A stretch of 64,000 nt of DNA from Luzula sylvatica (Eukaryota > Streptophyta > Magnoliopsida > Poales > Juncaceae). Both the position numbers and the translations under genes were made by a program. Below are positions 34,901 through 47,399 of the stretch, one piece after another (positions within the stretch are counted from its first letter, which is position 1; every line of letters starts with the position of its first letter). The DNA lies in the NCBI GenBank assembly GCA_946800325.1, contig OX326961.1:50246293-50310292 (forward strand). Direction: 5' to 3'. The notes under the pieces are model-generated. The model saw nothing but the letters and a program-made list of their open reading frames with translations. It did not search any database and was not told the origin of the DNA.

Positions 34901-35030
34901 AATTACTAAATGTCATGTAAAATTTGAGATTCTGATCGTTACACTTGTCAAAATTAATTTTTTTAACCCGTAGTACTTTGAAAATCCCAATTTGAAAGAA
35001 TAGCTAGCTCAACACGTAATTTCCAAATCT
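31986..35030. other. AT-rich intergenic DNA, nothing recognised
   Basis: There are long AT runs and a GA-rich patch at 32350-32520. One possible orphan element end (GTCCGAACACACCC then TAA, 32331-32348) has no partner. No gene, RNA or clear repeat was supported. Confidence 0.5.
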
Positions 35031-37776
35031 AAGTTCTAGCAAAAGAGATTAATCTTTCGTCAGAGTTCTGACAAAAATATTTAACCATGTTCTTTGTATA
35101 TTAACCTAAAAAAAAGTTAACTAAATTATTTTCGCCAAGACTTCTGGCGAAAGAGAGAAATTGTTAACTTGTTTGATGATATTCAAAACAACATCCAAAC
35201 TACTAACCCCTAATTGTTAACTTGGAGGCGTCCTTCCTTCTTTGGTGGCGCGATTTTTGCCAGATTTTGGGAAAATTCAAAATTCAAATTACTGGTAGCT
35301 CCTACCTTCTTGGGGCCTTGACTTTAGGCACGATTCGTCGGTTAGGGTGCTCCCTCAACCCCCTATAGATAAGGGAGTATCCTCATTCATTTTCTACACC
35401 CCTAATAGCTATATTCTTGACAGAAACCGTGGCCACCATTTTTTAGAGTATATTTTGAGATTTCTCTATTGCCAGTTTCAGTCCAAATTTTAGTATTCTT
35501 TGAGAATAATCCTTAATCCAGAGAGCGTTAACGTCTAAACCCTAAACCCAAAACAATAAACTCAAAACCCAAAACCCAAAACCATAAACCCTAAACCTTA
35601 AACCCTAAACCCCAAACCCAAAACCATAAACCCTAAACCCAAAATTCAAAACCCAAAACTCAAAATCTTGAGAAATCGCATGGTTGTTTGGATAGTTGTT
35701 ATATCCGTTGTTTTGTAGAAATAGTTTGTCGTGTAAGAGTTTTACACCCTTGTTAGTGCTTATTGTAATAGGAATTATTATAAGATGTTCGTCACGTTCT
35801 TTTGTGACGGCAAAGCTATTCTTCGGAAATGTAGGCATCGTTCTGGCAGAACTCCGTTATCATATCCTATCTCATCTCTATTTTTACTAAATTTTAATTA
35901 TTCGGGTTTATTTTTTCTTTCTTTTGAGGAACTTGAGATCTTCTCGGACTCTCACTGTATTTTACGTTGAATCTAAACCACCGCATCTATAGTTGCTTGA
36001 GTCATACATAAGTTACGTATCCATCGTAACTAGGATTATTTTGCACCAAATACGTTATTTACTTTTCCATAGTCGTACTCTTTATGTATTCTTTTCTTTA
36101 TTGTTTTTATCGGGTTTCTTGATCGTTCTTATTTTTCTTTTCTTTATTTTTATTATCTGTCGAGTTCCTCGCTATTTCTTTCTTTCTTTATTTACTTATT
36201 TACTATTTTAATCATAATTATTTATTATAAGTACATTTGTTAATTAGCACAACATCTACTCTAAAAATGATAATATAGTTACATCTTGAAATAGTTACAT
36301 AATTTTAATTTAGTTTAGAACTTCCGCATATAAGCCTATTCACCCCCCCTCCGCCCTCTAGTCCATCTCGGGACAACATAAATAATATTTTTTTATTATT
36401 TTTAATAATTGTTTTCATTTTAAAATAGAAAAGAAATCCACTTTCTTCGGTCCTGTTGGCAAAAGTGTAGGTCCCCACATGTTTAGTGATTTTTTTGTAA
36501 GATTCTAGGGACTTATCTATAAATTTGTCATTACTTTTCATTGGTATGTTCAAATTGAATTCAGTTTGTTCAATTAGATGTGTTATTATGTGTGGAATGA
36601 TTGTGTGAAATTTTATAGCTTTATCTTGAATTTCTAATTTATTTGCATTTTTCTATTAATTATGGGTTTATGTGAAAATCAGCATTACAAGCTTGTTTTT
36701 TATGTCTAAAATTTTGAAAATTTTATTTCTGCATTCTTTACCAGTTTGTGAATCTTTTTCATCTTTGGAGATTTGTCGTTTTAATTAGAAAATAAAAATG
36801 ATAAAAAATTGTTTGGATAATTATGTTAAATTGCTTTGAAAATTCCTCATTTTCTGTCTTATTTTGTAACATTGATTTTACTATTTTTTATATCTTTTAA
36901 AATCACCAAAAAATATCATGTTTAATATTGATTGTGTCTAGTTTGTATAGGATCTTATCTCTCTCAATTTTCTTTATTCTTCAATTTGTTATGATTTTTA
37001 GAAGTTCAACTATCAATTGTTGATATTTTGATGGATGAAATTCTAAAAATCGTAACAAATAGAAAAATAAATGAAATTGAGTGAGATAAGATCCTGAACA
37101 AACTAGACATAATCAATATTAAGCAGGTTATTTTTTGTGATTTCCAAAATATAAAAATCAGCTAAATTTATTTTACAATACATGACAGAAAAACAGAGAG
37201 AATTTTCATAGCAATTTAACTAATTATCCAAAGAAGAAAAATATGCGTAACCATGTAAAGAATGCAGACCAATTTTTATAGAATTTTAAACATCACAAGA
37301 AAAACTTGTAATGCTGATTTTTCAAATAAATTCATAATTAATAGAAAATATAAATAAATTGTAAAGTCAAGATAAATCTCTCAAATTTCACACAACCATT
37401 CCACAAACAAAATTCAATTTGGACAACTAGTAAAAAGTAATAACAAATTTACAAATATGTTCTTAAAATCTTACATAAAAGTCGCTAAACAGGTGTTTAT
37501 AACTGTACTTTCGTCAATTGGACTGGCGAAAATGCAACTTTTATTTTTATTTTTTGCTACTTTAAAATGAAAACAATTATATAAAAAATAAAATATATTA
37601 TTTCCCTTTTTTGCCTGAAGGCTTGACAAAAGTGACTTAATTAACTTTTTCGCTTGAAGGCTTGACGAAAGTGACTTAATTAAATTTTTTTCCAGATTAA
37701 CGTACAAAAAAAAAATTATGATTAAACATTTTCGTCAGAAACTCTGGCGAAAGACTAATCTCTGTCTCCAGAACCT
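35031..37776. mobile_element. Foldback element with ~750-bp arms, split by a solo LTR
   Basis: The outer arm AAGTTCTAGCAAAAGAGATT (35031) pairs with the inverse of 37750-37776. Subterminal TTTCGCCA...TGGCGAAA palindromes occur on both sides. The inner arms 36384-~37013 and ~37025-37610 are inverted copies: for example CATTTTAAAATAG near 36418 against the inverse near 37570, and GATTGTGTCTAGTTTGTATA near 36935 against the inverse near 37105. Without the LTR at 35162-36378 the left arm becomes continuous and pairs along its length. Arm identity looks like about 80%. No coding sequence was seen, and the outermost bases and target duplication are uncertain. Confidence 0.75.
35162..36378. mobile_element. 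Solo LTR inside the foldback left arm
   Basis: It starts TGTTAACTTG and ends GGGACAACA. The flanks GAAAT (35157-35161) and TAAAT (36379-36383) match in 4 of 5 bases. The insertion point is confirmed by the opposite arm, where the two flanks are contiguous. A degenerate CCCTAAA-rich tract (about 35535-35665) lies inside; these telomere-like repeats are imperfect and internal. Confidence 0.75.
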
Positions 37777-38432
37777 CTGATGAAAAAATTAGATCAAATT
37801 TTTGGAAACACAACTATTTCTGAATATACTTTTTGAATAAAAGGGAAGGAGGAGCCTCTTTTTTTATACAGTTGCAAATTGCTAGTCGACTAGTTTTTCT
37901 TACAAATTGGGTTTTACAAAATGCCACCTGTCAAAACAAATCTATTATAATGCCAAATGTTAGGATCAAAAGACTACTGTATATTTTCCTTTTCTTTAAT
38001 AAAGAATTTGTCGAATGAAATTTGAATCTACATATTTTCCCACAGCCGTGGATTATTTGCAGATATATTACTTTAATTAAAAATTGAAAAGTTCATATGT
38101 GAAAGCTGGATAAACCAAACATGAACCGACTAAAGTATCTCAACCAACTAAATTACATTTTTTTTTTATCCATTTCTGGTCTTTTTCTTTCTGATTTTAC
38201 CCTTGGACAAACTAATTACACTTAAATTTTCTTATTCGTAATGATGACGATTCAAGAAGAACTTTAAGAATTTTTTGGAAACAAAAAAGTTGGAAGTAGA
38301 AAATAAACATGATATTTTATGTATATTGTATTTATATTTTATATAATGGTGTACTTTTTATGAAGTTGAAATGCATATAGTATTGGTATCTTAAAAGAAT
38401 TTAAAAAATTTAAATAGAGAAATCATTGTCCA

Positions 38433-38735
38433 CTCCATGGTTTGCCGGGACTCACAGTGGCGCGACACGTGATAATTTGTTTTTTCATACGAAAATAAGT
38501 TTCTATGTTTTGTCTGTCTAACGCACTACAAAAAATAAGTTTCGATGGTTCAACATTCTGGTCACCAAGATATATTGTGGCACGACAGGTGATAATTTAT
38601 TTTTCATACAAAAAGTAAGTTTTGAAGTTTTGGTCGTCTAACGGGCTCCCACGATGGTTCAGGATTCCGATCGTCAAGATTCATCATGGCGCGACACATG
38701 GTAATTTGTTTTTTCATACATAGAGTAAGATTTTA
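38433..38735. repeat. Three-copy ~110-bp tandem repeat
   Basis: Units share GTGGCGCGACACGTGATAAT, TTTTTCATACRAAAA-TAAGTTT and GTCTAACG. They start near 38436, 38546 and 38655. The first and third contain GCGCGACAC. Confidence 0.8.
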
Positions 38736-39077
38736 ATTGTATTATGGATTAAAAGATATTTTGTTATTTAAATTTTTTACTATGATATGTATATTTTTCT
38801 ATATTATGAAAAAATATGTTGTTATTTATAATTTTTTCATTATAAATATGTATAAAAAACTATCTAAATATTTATATATTTTATATTATGGATAAAATTT
38901 TGTTGTTATTTATACATTATTTAATGTAAACGGGTACGTACAAATATAAATTTGAAAGATATAAATATGGAGTTTACATGTATCAAAACAACTATCTAAA
39001 TCTGAAGGCAGAATAAAATGCACTAGTATTAGCCTATTAGGGACTGCTCCGATATTATACCTTGTCCGTAAAAAATG

Positions 39078-39230
39078 ATCGTTCATCTAATTTTGCAGCC
39101 CGCATTTTTTATTTACCTTGCGTTGTTGCCACGTGACGTCTCCTGATAGATGCGTTCATCTAATTTTGCAGCCCACTTTTTATTTATCCTGCGTTTTTGT
39201 CACGTGACGTCTCCTGATAAATACGACGTG
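39078..39230. repeat. Two-copy 72-bp tandem repeat with CACGTGACGTC
   Basis: GTTCATCTAATTTTGCAGCC through CACGTGACGTCTCCTGATA occurs twice. CACGTGACGTC combines a G-box and a C-box/ACGT core, a typical bZIP target, but no gene lies next to it. Confidence 0.85.
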
Positions 39231-39274
39231 AGAAAGTACAACATTTGGAGAGAGTGCACTAACAATCCTCTTTA

Positions 39275-39714
39275 GGACTTATTTGGATGCTCAAGGAAAT
39301 ATGAGTTTAGTGTAGGTTAGGAAAAATATACCAAAATATTACTATGACATGTTTGATGGTCTTTTAGTAATTGTAAGGATAATTTTAGTTTAGGAAATTT
39401 TAGTAAATTTATATACAAATTTTGCCAAAATAAAAACTTGACAAAAACACAAGTTTTATCTAGGAATTTTTAGTTCGTGTTTAACATATTCTCTCTCTTT
39501 CATTGGTTTGTGTGTATGTTGTTACTTTTGTCTTGGAAAAACAAAAATATATATAATTAATTATATTCCCTAATTATCCTAGAAGAACAACCAAACAAGA
39601 ACATCTATAATTTCCTAAAAAAAAAATCATTTTTAGTTTTGTTGATTTTCAAATTTCCAACCCTACAAATAACCAATTCTATACTTAAAAAATACTTTAC
39701 ATCCAAACAAGCCC
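39275..39714. mobile_element. PIF/Harbinger MITE (440 bp)
   Basis: The left end GGACTTATTTGGATG and the inverse of the right end GGGCTTGTTTGGATG match in 13 of 15 bases. A perfect TTA duplication (39272-39274, 39715-39717) flanks it. No coding capacity. Confidence 0.88.
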
Positions 39715-40473
39715 TTAATAATATCTTGTTAAAAACTATCGTTGATTCCGGTCAAAATTTACCACTGTTTTCCATCTCCATTTGTCACCTTTTACATCGG
39801 TATGCGTAGTAATAATTTGAGATATATACGGTGGTAAACGTGAAGTTCTATTCATTTTGGCCTGATCTTATGCGTTAAATTAGACTAACTTTTGGGTCAA
39901 TGAATTTATGGAAAAGCACTCAAAAGTTTAAATGACTGTAGCATGTGTTATGACATTATATCTGTACCCAACCCACTCCACTACAAAGTTTCAATGTCAT
40001 GATTTAATTTTTAAACCGGCATGAAGGGATCATTAACAAAAAGAACAAAGTTGATGATGCTCTTCTCTTCTCTTGTCTTGTCTTTCATTTTGTTTTTTTG
40101 TTTGTTTTCTTGTGTGTGGTATCTAAACCTATTATTTAATGTGAAGTTGATTGGTTGGCAAAAGATAATCCATAATCCATGGTGAAGATATAATTAACAT
40201 ATAAATTCTTCATATAATATTCACCGTGTCCTTTTTATCGGAACTACTTTTCCAAACTAATCCTTTTTAAAATTTGTAAACTTTGTTTAGTGCCTGGGGG
40301 GGGTGGGGGTGCAACTATCTTTTAGCAAATAAAAAAAGAGTATTACTAACACAAATTTTACAAATTTGAAAATGCTGTTTTGAAAAGTTACTTGTAATTC
40401 AGTATGTGTGTGTAAAATTTAAGTTTGTTGTGCGAGTATTAAATTTGGTGAGCTGTGAGTCGGTGAGTAGAAG

Positions 40474-41098
40474 CAATGTTCCAGAAATCGCTTGGCGTTC
40501 GCTAGTCGGCAGACGACCATCAAGCGCCAAGGATGATTAATCGGGATTAATCGGGGATCTCGACGGATTTTTATTTTTTATATTTAATAGTTAAATTAAT
40601 TAAACAAAATTAAAAATCACAGATTTTTTTAATAAGTTTTGAATAATTTAAGTAACAAAATACACTACGCCACTAAACTAACACAAACTCAAATAATAAT
40701 TTAAATAACATACCTGATATCCGAATAACGTAATAAAATTTCAAATAACATAACATTATCATGAAAAGAAAGAAAGGAGAAAAAAAATGAGCAAGAATGT
40801 TTTTGTTTCACGCCTGTCCCCCGTTGCGAGAAACGAGACAGGAAAATAAATTTTTTTTTTTGCACGAAGAGAAAAAACCGAGAAAAAAAAATGAAACGTT
40901 ATATATATATATATGATTTTTTGTACAAATAATATCCCCAACCTCTCACAATATATGATTTTTTGTGCTTCACATTCAACTAACAAGGCTATGGACCCTT
41001 GGCGGAATCCGCCAAGCACAAAACGCCAAGGGGTTATCTCGATGGCGGACCATCGAGGAGCGATTAATCGGCCGCCAAGACCAATTTCTGGAACACTG
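40474..41098. mobile_element. hAT-type MITE with TIR CARTGTTCCAGAAAT
   Basis: CAATGTTCCAGAAAT at the left pairs with the inverse CAGTGTTCCAGAAAT at the right. The 8-bp duplication AGTAGAAG (40466-40473, 41099-41106) is perfect. Subterminal TTGGCG / CGCCAAG and ATTAATCGG segments repeat in both arms. Length 625 bp, non-coding. Confidence 0.92.
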
Positions 41099-41132
41099 AG
41101 TAGAAGGCACATCACAGTTCCGTGGGCACAAC

Positions 41133-41686
41133 TAGGGGTGTAAACGGTTTGGATCCGGTTCGGATAGTGGTCATACCAGATCCGTATCCATATTTTTTCG
41201 GATACGGATATTCGGATACGTAACAACCCGAATCCGGATAAGGTTCGGATATTAAACGGATACAGATACGGTTCGGATATTGTCGGATACGAATACGAAT
41301 ACGGATTTTTTTCGGATATTAAAACAGATATTACTATATCATAATATAATATATTTTTTAATTATATATATACATATTACGACATCAACACAATATAAGT
41401 TATTGTATTTAAACTTAATTTTATGATTGCGATTTTAAATCATCCAGAAATCATTAATTATCTATAATTTTTTCAACTAATGTGGAACAAGACACATAAA
41501 AAAATATATAATATCTAGATTCGGATCCGGAAAATTGCCCGGATCCGGATAATATCCGAATTCGGATCCGGATCCGACACTAAAACCGAAAACCGGATCC
41601 GGATCCGGATATTTTTTTCGGATCCGGATATTTTTCGGATACGGTTCGGGTTGGTTCGGACAATATCCGCACCATTTACATCCCTA
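41133..41686. mobile_element. hAT-type MITE, GGATCCGGAT family (copy 2)
   Basis: TAGGGGTGTAAA...TTTACATCCCTA with a perfect 8-bp duplication GGCACAAC (41125-41132, 41687-41694). It is homologous to the 4239-4873 element along its length, with the same repeat-rich arms and AT core. Length 554 bp. Confidence 0.92.
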
Positions 41687-42150
41687 GGCACAACCCCCAC
41701 CCAGAGCCCAGACACACATATACTAACTTTTAGTATATAATAAATAACATTGAAGTTCAAAAAAAAAGGAAAATAAACCCCCATGAATCCCTCGACACTT
41801 TTCTTATTTATTAATGCAATTAATAGAAGTTACTAAATGGATAATACAATAGGGTGATGATATTTTAATTGTAATATTTGCGGGTTGAGAGCAATTTTTG
41901 AGAAAATTGAAATATGATTCTTTTTATCTCTAATATTTGATATTTTAGAAAATCGTATTATAATTGTTTTCAGGAGTTTTTTTTTCTCCATTTACTTGAT
42001 TATTATGATTATTATATGTTACGAAACATATAAAATTTATTTTCAGAATTATTATAATAAATAGAATACATGTTATTTATATAAATAAGTTTGTGAAATT
42101 AAATATTTGAAAACAACAGTTAATCATGTTTATAATATTGTGGTCAAGAT

Positions 42151-42490
42151 TGTTGGTAATACGGGATTCGAATATGGATTCAAATATGGATTTCTAATAA
42201 ACAAAACTCTCTTTTATAATTCTAATAGGCGTTTACAAGTATTTCTCTCTTTTCTAATTGATATTTTGATATATTCTTTTCAATGTCTAAGAGCCTATTT
42301 ATAGGCTCATTAATACTTGCATTACAAGCATTACAAAATTTTTCCAAAACTTATTTCCTAAATTACTTTCCTATAATAAAACCTGCCCAATAATAATTTC
42401 CTAAATTACTTTCCTTAAAATAAACTTTCCCTAAAATTAATTGGACTAATTAAACTTAATAATTATTAATCGGACTTGGGCTTATTAACA
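42151..42490 (-). repeat. 3' LTR of the 42151-54922 Copia element
   Basis: 340 bp, TG...CA ends. The pol 3' end and polypurine tract abut it at 42491. Confidence 0.93.
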
Positions 42491-44470
42491 AATTCCTCCC
42501 TTAAGCTCAAGTATGTTCTTCATCTTGATCATCGTCTTGAAGTTCTCGAACAACGCTGTCGGAAGCGGCTTCGTGAAAATATCTGTTACCTGGTCCTAAC
42601 TCGCCACATGAATCATTCACATATCGCCTTTCTTCACCTGCTCTCGAATGAAATAAAAACGCACATCAATGTGCTTACTCCTCCCATGATGGACCGGATT
42701 ATTTGCTAGCTCGATTGCGGACTTATTGTCGACTCGTATCTCAGTCGCCTCGTGTTGCGTCATCTTCAACTCGTGCAACAAATTCCTTAACCACGTCGTA
42801 TGGCACACACACCACGATGCTACCACGTATTCCGCCTCGCACGTCGATAGCATCACTATTGGCTGTTTCTTCGAAAGCCACATAAACGCAGTATCTCCCA
42901 TGTAAAACACATAACCTGCTGTGCTTTTTCGATCGTCAGCATCTCCACACCAATCACTGTCCGAGTAGCCCACCAACTTGTATTCGTCCGTCCTCGAGTA
43001 GTATAACCCGAGTGATTCCGTACCTCGAATGTACCGAAGAATTCTTTTTATCGCTTTCCAGTGTGAATGCCTCGGTTCCTCCGTGAATCGACTCACCACC
43101 CCAACGCTATACGCAATGTCGGGCCTAGTACAAGTAAGGTACCGCAGACTCCCAACCTAAGTTTCGCACCGAGCTCCATCGGGGTCGCCACTGGGTTGTT
43201 GTCCTCCATCTTGTACATCTTCAGGATACCCTTCGCGTACGCCTCCTGCGATACAAAAATTCCTAACTCGCCTTGTTTAACCTCGAGGCCAAGGAAGTAT
43301 TTCATCAGCACCAAATCTGTCATCTCGAATTCTCGCGTCATCGCTTCTTTGAATTCCTTCGCCATCTTCTCATTACTCCCCATGAAAATCAGATCATCAA
43401 CATAGAGAGCAACAAACAACACGTCTTTTTCCTTCTTCCTCACGTACAATGCATGATCGTACGGACATTGTACAAAGCCGGTCTTCTTGAAGTATGTGTC
43501 GATTCAGGTATTCCATGCTCGAGGTGCCTGTTTGAGCCCGTACAACGCTTTTCTCAACTTCAACACATTTCCTTCTTTTCCAGCTTTCACGTAACCAGGT
43601 AGTTGCTCGACATAGACTTCTTCTTCGAGCATGCCATTCAGAAATGCCAATTTCACGTCCATCGGATAGATCGGCCACTTGAATTGAGCTGCTTGAGATA
43701 TGAGAAGTCGGATCGTCTCCATTCTCGCAACAAGAGAGAAAACCTCGTCGTAATCAATACCGGCCTGTTGCCGATACCCCTTCGCCACCAATCGAGCCTT
43801 GTACCTTTCGATCTCACCTTGAGCATTCATCTTCTTCTTGTATACCCTCTTGACTCCTATGGGCCTGCATCCTTTTGGTAATTCGATCATCACTACAACA
43901 GATGGGCTTATCAGCGACGGGGGTCTTTCTTCAGCGACTGCCCGTCGCTAATAAGTAGGACCTTTTGCGTTGGCCCGTCGCAGAACATTATAACCGACGG
44001 TATAATTTCCGTCGGCCCGTCGAAGATACCCCATATTTCCCGTCGGCCCGTCGGAGACCTCTACAACCGTCGGAAATATCCCCCGTCGGCCCGTCGGTAA
44101 CATAACGACCGTCGGTGAAGCCCGCCGTCGGCCCGTCGGTAATTAGACACCCGTCGCAAAAGAATCCCGTCGGCCCGTCGGTGAAGCCCGCCGTCGGCCC
44201 GTCGGTGAAAAGCTAACCGTCGCAGATGCATTCAAAAACCGCGCTCTCCGCTGGCCCATCCAAAACTCGTCGCAAATAGTTCTCGCGGCCCGTCGGTGAA
44301 GCCCGCCGTCGGCCCGTCGGTGAAAAGCTAACCGTCGCAGATGCATTCAAAAACCGCGCTCTCCGCGGGCCCATCCAAAACCCGTCGCAAATAGTCTCGC
44401 GGCCCGTCGCAGATAACAAATACCCGTCGGTAATATATACCGACGGGCCGTCGGTGATATGATTAGCACC

Positions 44471-45760
44471 CATATATATAACCCCGCCCAGCTTTCGTCC
44501 CTCTTTTCGCTCATCCATTCTCACAGCCAACCCCCCCCCCCCCCCCCCCCTCTCCTTCTCTCCCCTTCCCCCTTCGCCCGCACAGCCCCCCTCCCCTCTC
44601 AGTCGCCCTCACAGATCCCCTCCCCTCTCAGTCGCCCTCACAGCCCCCTCCCTCTCAACGCTCTCACAGCCCCCCTCCCTCAGTCGCCCTCCCGGCCCCC
44701 CTCCCTCTCCGTCTCCGAAGGTTTGCTCGTTTTTTCTGGTAGTTGTTCGTTTCAATGGTTGAAGGTATTATTTCTCTTTAGACGCTTAATTAAGTTAATT
44801 TTGAATTTTTAGGCTTGATTAGGTTTAGAATATGTTGAATTTTTTTTTGGAATGTTTCGTTTTTATTTTTAGGCTTAATTATCTCGGTTTTTTTAAACTA
44901 TTTTTTTTTGAGCAAATTTGTTCTTCATTTATTTTCGAATTGATTTTTTTAAATCTGTTTTTGTTAGGTCAATTTTTTGGGTGTTTTATTTGAAAATGTT
45001 ATTGTAAATCTGTTTTAAAGCAGTTTTAAATCTGATTAATTAGGTCTGTGATTATTTTTTAAATATGTTTTAAAATTATTTTTGTATCTGCTTTAATTTA
45101 GATATGAATTTTTTTATTTAAATCAGTTTTAAATATATTTTTGGAATATTTGTAGGTTTAAATCTGTTCTGAATTTGTTTTAAAGGCATTAAATTTGTTT
45201 TTTTAGGTTGAAGACTAAAATCTCGGCTGCTGTCTCATCTCTCGGGTTTGGTGTGGTGAAATCCGACGAACTCTCCTGCTCTCTCTTGGTTGAAGGTATG
45301 CTCCTCTCTCTCGGTTTAGTTAGCATTTAGATTTAAATTTAGGTTTAATTAGGTTTAAAAAATTTTGAATTTGGATTTTACATATGGATTTCAAATTTGG
45401 ATTTTTTAGGCTTAAATAACTATTTTTTTTAGGAATTTTGAATCTGTGTTGAATTTGTTTTAGGTATATTAAATATGGATTTTTAGGGTTTGTAGGCTTA
45501 AATCTGTTTTAAATAAAGGTTTAATTGGGTTTATAAAATTATGAATCTGGATTTTAAATCTGGATTTTTAGGGTTCAATAACTATTTTTTTTTTAGGAAT
45601 TTTGAATTTGTTCTAAATTTGTTTTTGTAAACTTGTTTTTTTAATTTTTGTTTCAATTTGTTTTTTTAGGTGAAAGTCATAAATCTCGGCTGCTCTCTCG
45701 ACACTCGGGTCTGGTGTAGTGGAAAGTCTCCTGTTATCTATTTGTTTGAAGGTATGTTTA
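44471..45760 (+). promoter_or_regulatory. CACTA promoter and leader with duplicated exon
   Basis: CATATATATAACC is a TATA candidate. A C-run and CCCCTCCC-rich leader follow. Two similar segments, 45206-45300 and 45665-45755, share TAGGTTGAAG/TAGGTGAAAG, CTCGGCTGCT and TTGAAGGTATG (a splice-donor context), separated by TTTGGATTTT-rich intron-like DNA. This looks like a duplicated untranslated exon-intron unit. Confidence 0.5.
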
Positions 45761-46924
45761 TCTTTCTCGGTTTGGTTAGGTTAGATTTAAATTTAGGTTT
45801 AATTAGGTGTAAAAAAATTTGAATCTGGATTCATAAGCATTTTAAATCTGGTTTTGTAGGATTAAATAATTATTTTATTTAGGATTTTTGAATTTGTTAG
45901 TTATGTTTTTTGAAATTTGTTAAATTAATTAGTTCTTATTATTTTAGGAAATTTGGATTTTGGACTTTTTGGCGAATTAATTAATCAACTCCGGACCAAG
46001 GTTAATAATAGTTCAATTTTTATAATTTATTGTATGATATTGTATGTGTGAAAAATGCGTAGTTTATATCTAAGTTTGGATTTAGGATTTTAGAGTTATT
46101 GGGATGTAGTAGAAAAATATTAGGTTTAGATTAGGTTTTAATTGTTGTTTGGATGTAGTACTTTATTTGTTGCGAGTATAATTTATGGTTATATATTGTT
46201 GAGTTATGAAATTTTTAATATATTTTTGATTACCAAAAAATATAAAAATAATAAAAACAATAGGTATTAAATTATATTAAATATATCTCTAATATGTTTA
46301 TGAATTTTCCAACATATGTTTAAAAATATTTCTAATATGGTTATTTCAAAATTTAATTAATTTTATGTAACAAAAAAATATACTTAATTTAAAATTATGA
46401 ATTAAAAAATAATATAATAAGATCTTATATCTTAGTAAATTAACAAATTTTGTCACGTATGATATTAAAACAAAAATATGTATTATTGGATGCTATAGAA
46501 ACAGAATTAAGACAGTTTTTTGAAATATATTATGTTATTATTTTGTATTACAAATTTGCATTCCATCCAAACAAATCTTTAGTTAATAGTATTTCATACA
46601 ATTAATCTTCGGAGACCTCATTATTTCAACTTCTCAATAGTATTTTATATTGTATTCTAAAGAAATTCTCGGTAGTGTTATTCCAATTTGTTCTCCATTT
46701 CTTTCACTTAATACCAATCTTTCCGTTACGGTTGAGATTTGGAATGGAAAGGTTTTATGTCGGACTAACTAATTTCTAACGAATTCTTCGAGACATTGTT
46801 ATTTCGACATTTCTATAGTATTTCAAACTTTCTAAAGAAATCTTTGGCAGTGTTGTTATTCTAAATTCTTTTCCCCAATTCATTTTCTTAATACCAATTA
46901 TTTTCATTGTTAGAATATCTCTCA

Positions 46925-47190
46925 ATGGAGACTGATCGTTCCTGGATGTATAATCATTCTCTCACGATTAAGTTTTGGAATGGAATGGTTGATTTTCTTA
47001 ATTTCGCATTCGCACATCCCGACCATCGAATGTATGTTTATGTTAAATAAAAAATATATAATTATTATAGTAGTATAGTTTCATATAACAATTCATTAAA
47101 TTCAGGAGACATCGACCCGACCGTCGAATTTTGGTCCGGCAAATGATTTTCTTGGAGGTTTCGGTGGTGATAATTTGAATGAGAATTAGA
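46925..47190 (+). pseudogene. CACTA transposase remnant: N-terminal Transpos_assoc exon and a terminal exon
   Basis: ATG at 46925 begins METDRSWMYN followed by FWNGMVDFLNFAFAHPDH. This is the start of the transposase-associated domain found at the N-terminus of plant En/Spm TNPD proteins (Trp-Met-Tyr then an acidic/aromatic helix). A good donor (GTATGT, from 47031) and acceptor (AATTCAG, ending about 47104) bound an intron, after which a short exon ends at TAG/TGA by 47190. The whole central transposase is missing, so the element depends on others for movement. Confidence 0.7.
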
Positions 47191-47204
47191 GAGAGTTTAT
47201 TTGA

Positions 47205-47390
47205 CTGTTGTATTTGGATTGTTGTATTTGTGGATTGTCGTATCGGATTGTTGTATTTGTGGATTGTGGTTGGATTGTCGTATTCGGATTGTTGTATTTG
47301 AATTGTCGTGGTTTTATTTTCTGGATTGTTGTATTTGTGGTTTGTCGTTGCTTATTTGGATTGTTTGTATTTGTTTAATTGTCGTGGCTT
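47205..47390. repeat. GGATTGTTGTATTTGTGGATTG minisatellite
   Basis: Irregular 12-24 bp units of TTGTATTTG and GGATTGTCG follow the transposase remnant. Confidence 0.7.
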
Positions 47391-47399
47391 TATTATAAT

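Noticed and set aside
35535..35665. Telomere repeat CCCTAAA
   Set aside because: The units are degenerate, mixed with AAACCCAAAAC and lie inside an LTR. It is not a telomere or chromosome-fusion scar.
44459..44812. 117-codon Pro/Ser-rich frame
   Set aside because: It runs through the C homopolymer and CCCTC-rich CACTA leader, and the downstream structure is non-coding leader exons.
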